This document shows, piece by piece, positions 62,592 to 64,000 of a stretch of DNA of 64,000 nt (position 1 is the stretch's first letter; the number at the start of each line of letters is the position of its first letter). The position numbers were made by a program, and so were the translations under genes. The notes under the pieces were generated by a model. The model saw only the letters and a program-made list of their open reading frames with translations. It made no database searches and was not told where the DNA came from. The DNA comes from Thermogemmatispora sp042408735. Its GTDB lineage: Bacteria > Chloroflexota > Ktedonobacteria > Ktedonobacterales > Ktedonobacteraceae. The stretch is taken from assembly GCF_042408735.1 (NCBI RefSeq), contig NZ_JBHOQV010000070.1, forward strand, positions 1-64,000, read 5' to 3'.

Positions 62592-64000
62592 ATGACGATG
62601 GCCAGCAACACAACGGTGCCGATCTTTATCTCCTGGTCAGGAGCGCAGGAAGACCGCTATTGGTTTCTCAAAATTCGAGCCTCTCTGGACCGCCTCAAGC
62701 CTCGCTACCAGCTCACCTATGATGATGCGCATAGCGTTTCGCCTGGTCTGGTGCCAGGTCGCATACGCCAGGAGCGCTTTGAGCGTGCCCGCCTGATCGT
62801 GCTCATTGTCACACCTGAGTTCCTCACGGCGGAGGACTGTATGCGAGATGCCCGGGAAGCGCTCGCCAGGCAGCAGCGAGGGCAGGTGCGGGTCATGCCC
62901 ATTTATGCCCGAGAAACCTTTCTCAAGAGCACCATCCTTGAGGGGCTGCAATTGCTGCCGGAGGTCCCACTTGGGAATTGGAGAAACCGCGATGCCGCCT
63001 TGCGAAAAGTAGACGAGGCGCTGGCGGCGGCCCTTGAGGAACTGCAGATTGTCCCTGGGGAGCAATCGGCCTTTACTTCCCAGGATTTGGACTATCTGAA
63101 TGCCCTCATAGCTGACTGGCGTCCCGTGGTGCAGCGGAGGCTGGAGGATTTTGTAGGGCGCGAGCGGGAGCTAAAGGCTGTGCGCCAAGAGATTGCTTCC
63201 CTGCAAGATCAAGGCGGCTATCTGGCCATTGTCGCGCTGGCCGGCGAAGGCAAGAGCAGTCTCATAGCGCAGCTCATTGCTGAAGAAAGCCAGCGTGATC
63301 AGGAGGTCGTGGCCTACTTTCTCCCCTGGCAGCCTGGTCCAGACGGAGAAATCGATCTCCTGCATCACCTTCTGGCCAGCCTGGTACGCAAGCACCGGCT
63401 CTCGATCCACTACGCCGAGGGCGAGGGTCTGCCCCGCCTGCGGCAGGCCCTGCGGAGCCTCCTGGCCGAGCTGGGCCGGCGTGGCATTCGTGAGGTTATC
63501 TACATTGATGGACTCGATCAGCTTGAACCCGAGCTGGGTGGCGGTCGTGAGCTAAGCTGGCTCCCCGAGGTACTACCTGTGGGCATCGTCTTTGTCCTTG
63601 GCCTGCGGCCCGATGACACGCTCCTCAGTCTCAGAATGGGCAGGCGACTGGTCGAGTACCAGCTACCGCACCTCAGTCTTGACGATTTCCGCACCCTGCT
63701 TGACCGGCAAGGGGTCCGGCTTTCGCTCAGCCAGATCGAGCGCGGCTATCGCTCGCTGCAGGGCAATGCCCTCTACCTGGGCCTGCTCGCCAGAGAGCTA
63801 GCTCAGCAGGAGTCGCCCGATCACATCGAGGAAGTACTGCAACGCATCGAAAGCGATCCTGCTGGCCTCTTCAGGGTCGCTCTCGATCGGCTCAGGCGCG
63901 ATCTGCTGCTCTGGGAAAACCTGTTCTACCCCTTGCTCGCTGTCCTGGTAGTTGCCCAGGAGCCGCTGAGCGAAGGACAACTGCGCTCCATATTGAAACA
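62592..64000 (+). CDS. TIR-domain NACHT/STAND ATPase (partial, 3' end outside window)
   Basis: The frame starts at ATG 62,592 (MTMASNTTVPIFISWSG), preceded by GGGAG, and stays open to the right edge. Residues 10-140 form a TIR domain: VPIFISWSGAQEDRYWFL, LTYDDAHSVSPG, ARLIVLIVTPEFLTAEDC and VRVMPIYARE. Then a STAND NTPase follows with P-loop AIVALAGEGKSSLI near 216-224 and Walker B EVIYIDGLDQLE near 302-314. Around the usual catalytic Glu after the conserved Cys the sequence reads DCMRDAREAL, with Asp at the +3 place, so NAD-cleaving activity is uncertain. The C-terminal sensor part is not visible. Such proteins act as immune or signalling switches. Confidence 0.88.
   Translation, partial: MTMASNTTVPIFISWSGAQEDRYWFLKIRASLDRLKPRYQLTYDDAHSVSPGLVPGRIRQERFERARLIVLIVTPEFLTAEDCMRDAREALARQQRGQVRVMPIYARETFLKSTILEGLQLLPEVPLGNWRNRDAALRKVDEALAAALEELQIVPGEQSAFTSQDLDYLNALIADWRPVVQRRLEDFVGRERELKAVRQEIASLQDQGGYLAIVALAGEGKSSLIAQLIAEESQRDQEVVAYFLPWQPGPDGEIDLLHHLLASLVRKHRLSIHYAEGEGLPRLRQALRSLLAELGRRGIREVIYIDGLDQLEPELGGGRELSWLPEVLPVGIVFVLGLRPDDTLLSLRMGRRLVEYQLPHLSLDDFRTLLDRQGVRLSLSQIERGYRSLQGNALYLGLLARELAQQESPDHIEEVLQRIESDPAGLFRVALDRLRRDLLLWENLFYPLLAVLVVAQEPLSEGQLRSILK

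Overview
The window is GC-rich and reads like a chromosomal segment of a Ktedonobacteria-type Chloroflexota (Thermogemmatispora or a close relative). This is inferred from gene content, not from a marker gene: eukaryotic-like Ser/Thr kinases fused to WD40 or beta-propeller domains, an XRE-NACHT-membrane protein, a BTAD-type regulator, a TIR-NACHT protein and a complete contractile injection locus, mixed with ordinary amino-acid biosynthesis genes. No rRNA, tRNA or insertion sequence was recognised.

Layout. 1-6,802: a partial membrane glycosyltransferase, a WD40 Ser/Thr kinase, a Yip1-like membrane protein and a metal-permease-like pair. 6,944-9,781: a methanethiol oxidase/SBP56 protein and a short LeuA. 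10,113-14,093: a coupled minus-strand trio (acyl-AMP ligase, acyltransferase-3, esterase). 14,550-16,850: a two-component system. 16,993-19,430: cysteine synthase and a PLP decarboxylase. 19,431-20,627: a gene-free stretch with a degenerate CRISPR-like array and a structured leader. 20,628-28,822: leuC-leuD, then pyruvate (or branched-chain 2-oxoacid) dehydrogenase E1alpha-E1beta-E2, a small winged-helix-like protein and E3. 28,994-36,068: membrane proteins, ilvD, a PIG-V-like mannosyltransferase whose 5' end is a copy of the ilvD 5' end, and a CPBP protease.

36,323-64,000 is the accessory half. An XRE-NACHT membrane protein precedes an extracellular contractile injection system (eCIS, PVC/Afp-like) at 38,989-60,702. 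It has two DUF4255 proteins, an AAA+ ATPase, three DUF4157 proteins (one with a HET-C domain, one with a second zinc-protease motif), one sheath, two tube proteins, a LysM adaptor, a VgrG-like spike, a PAAR tip, gp25, a baseplate-J protein and a tail-protein-I baseplate protein. Tail protein I carries an N-terminal FHA domain. Its stop codon overlaps the start of a transmembrane Ser/Thr kinase that has its own FHA domain and an external beta-propeller. This suggests a contractile machine controlled by Thr phosphorylation, comparable in logic to PpkA/Fha of type VI secretion but built into the baseplate. A BTAD regulator and a truncated TIR-NACHT gene flank the right side.

The biosynthetic genes (leuA, leuC, leuD, ilvD, pdh) cover branched-chain amino acid synthesis and 2-oxoacid oxidation. 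All functions are read from sequence motifs; no database search was run.
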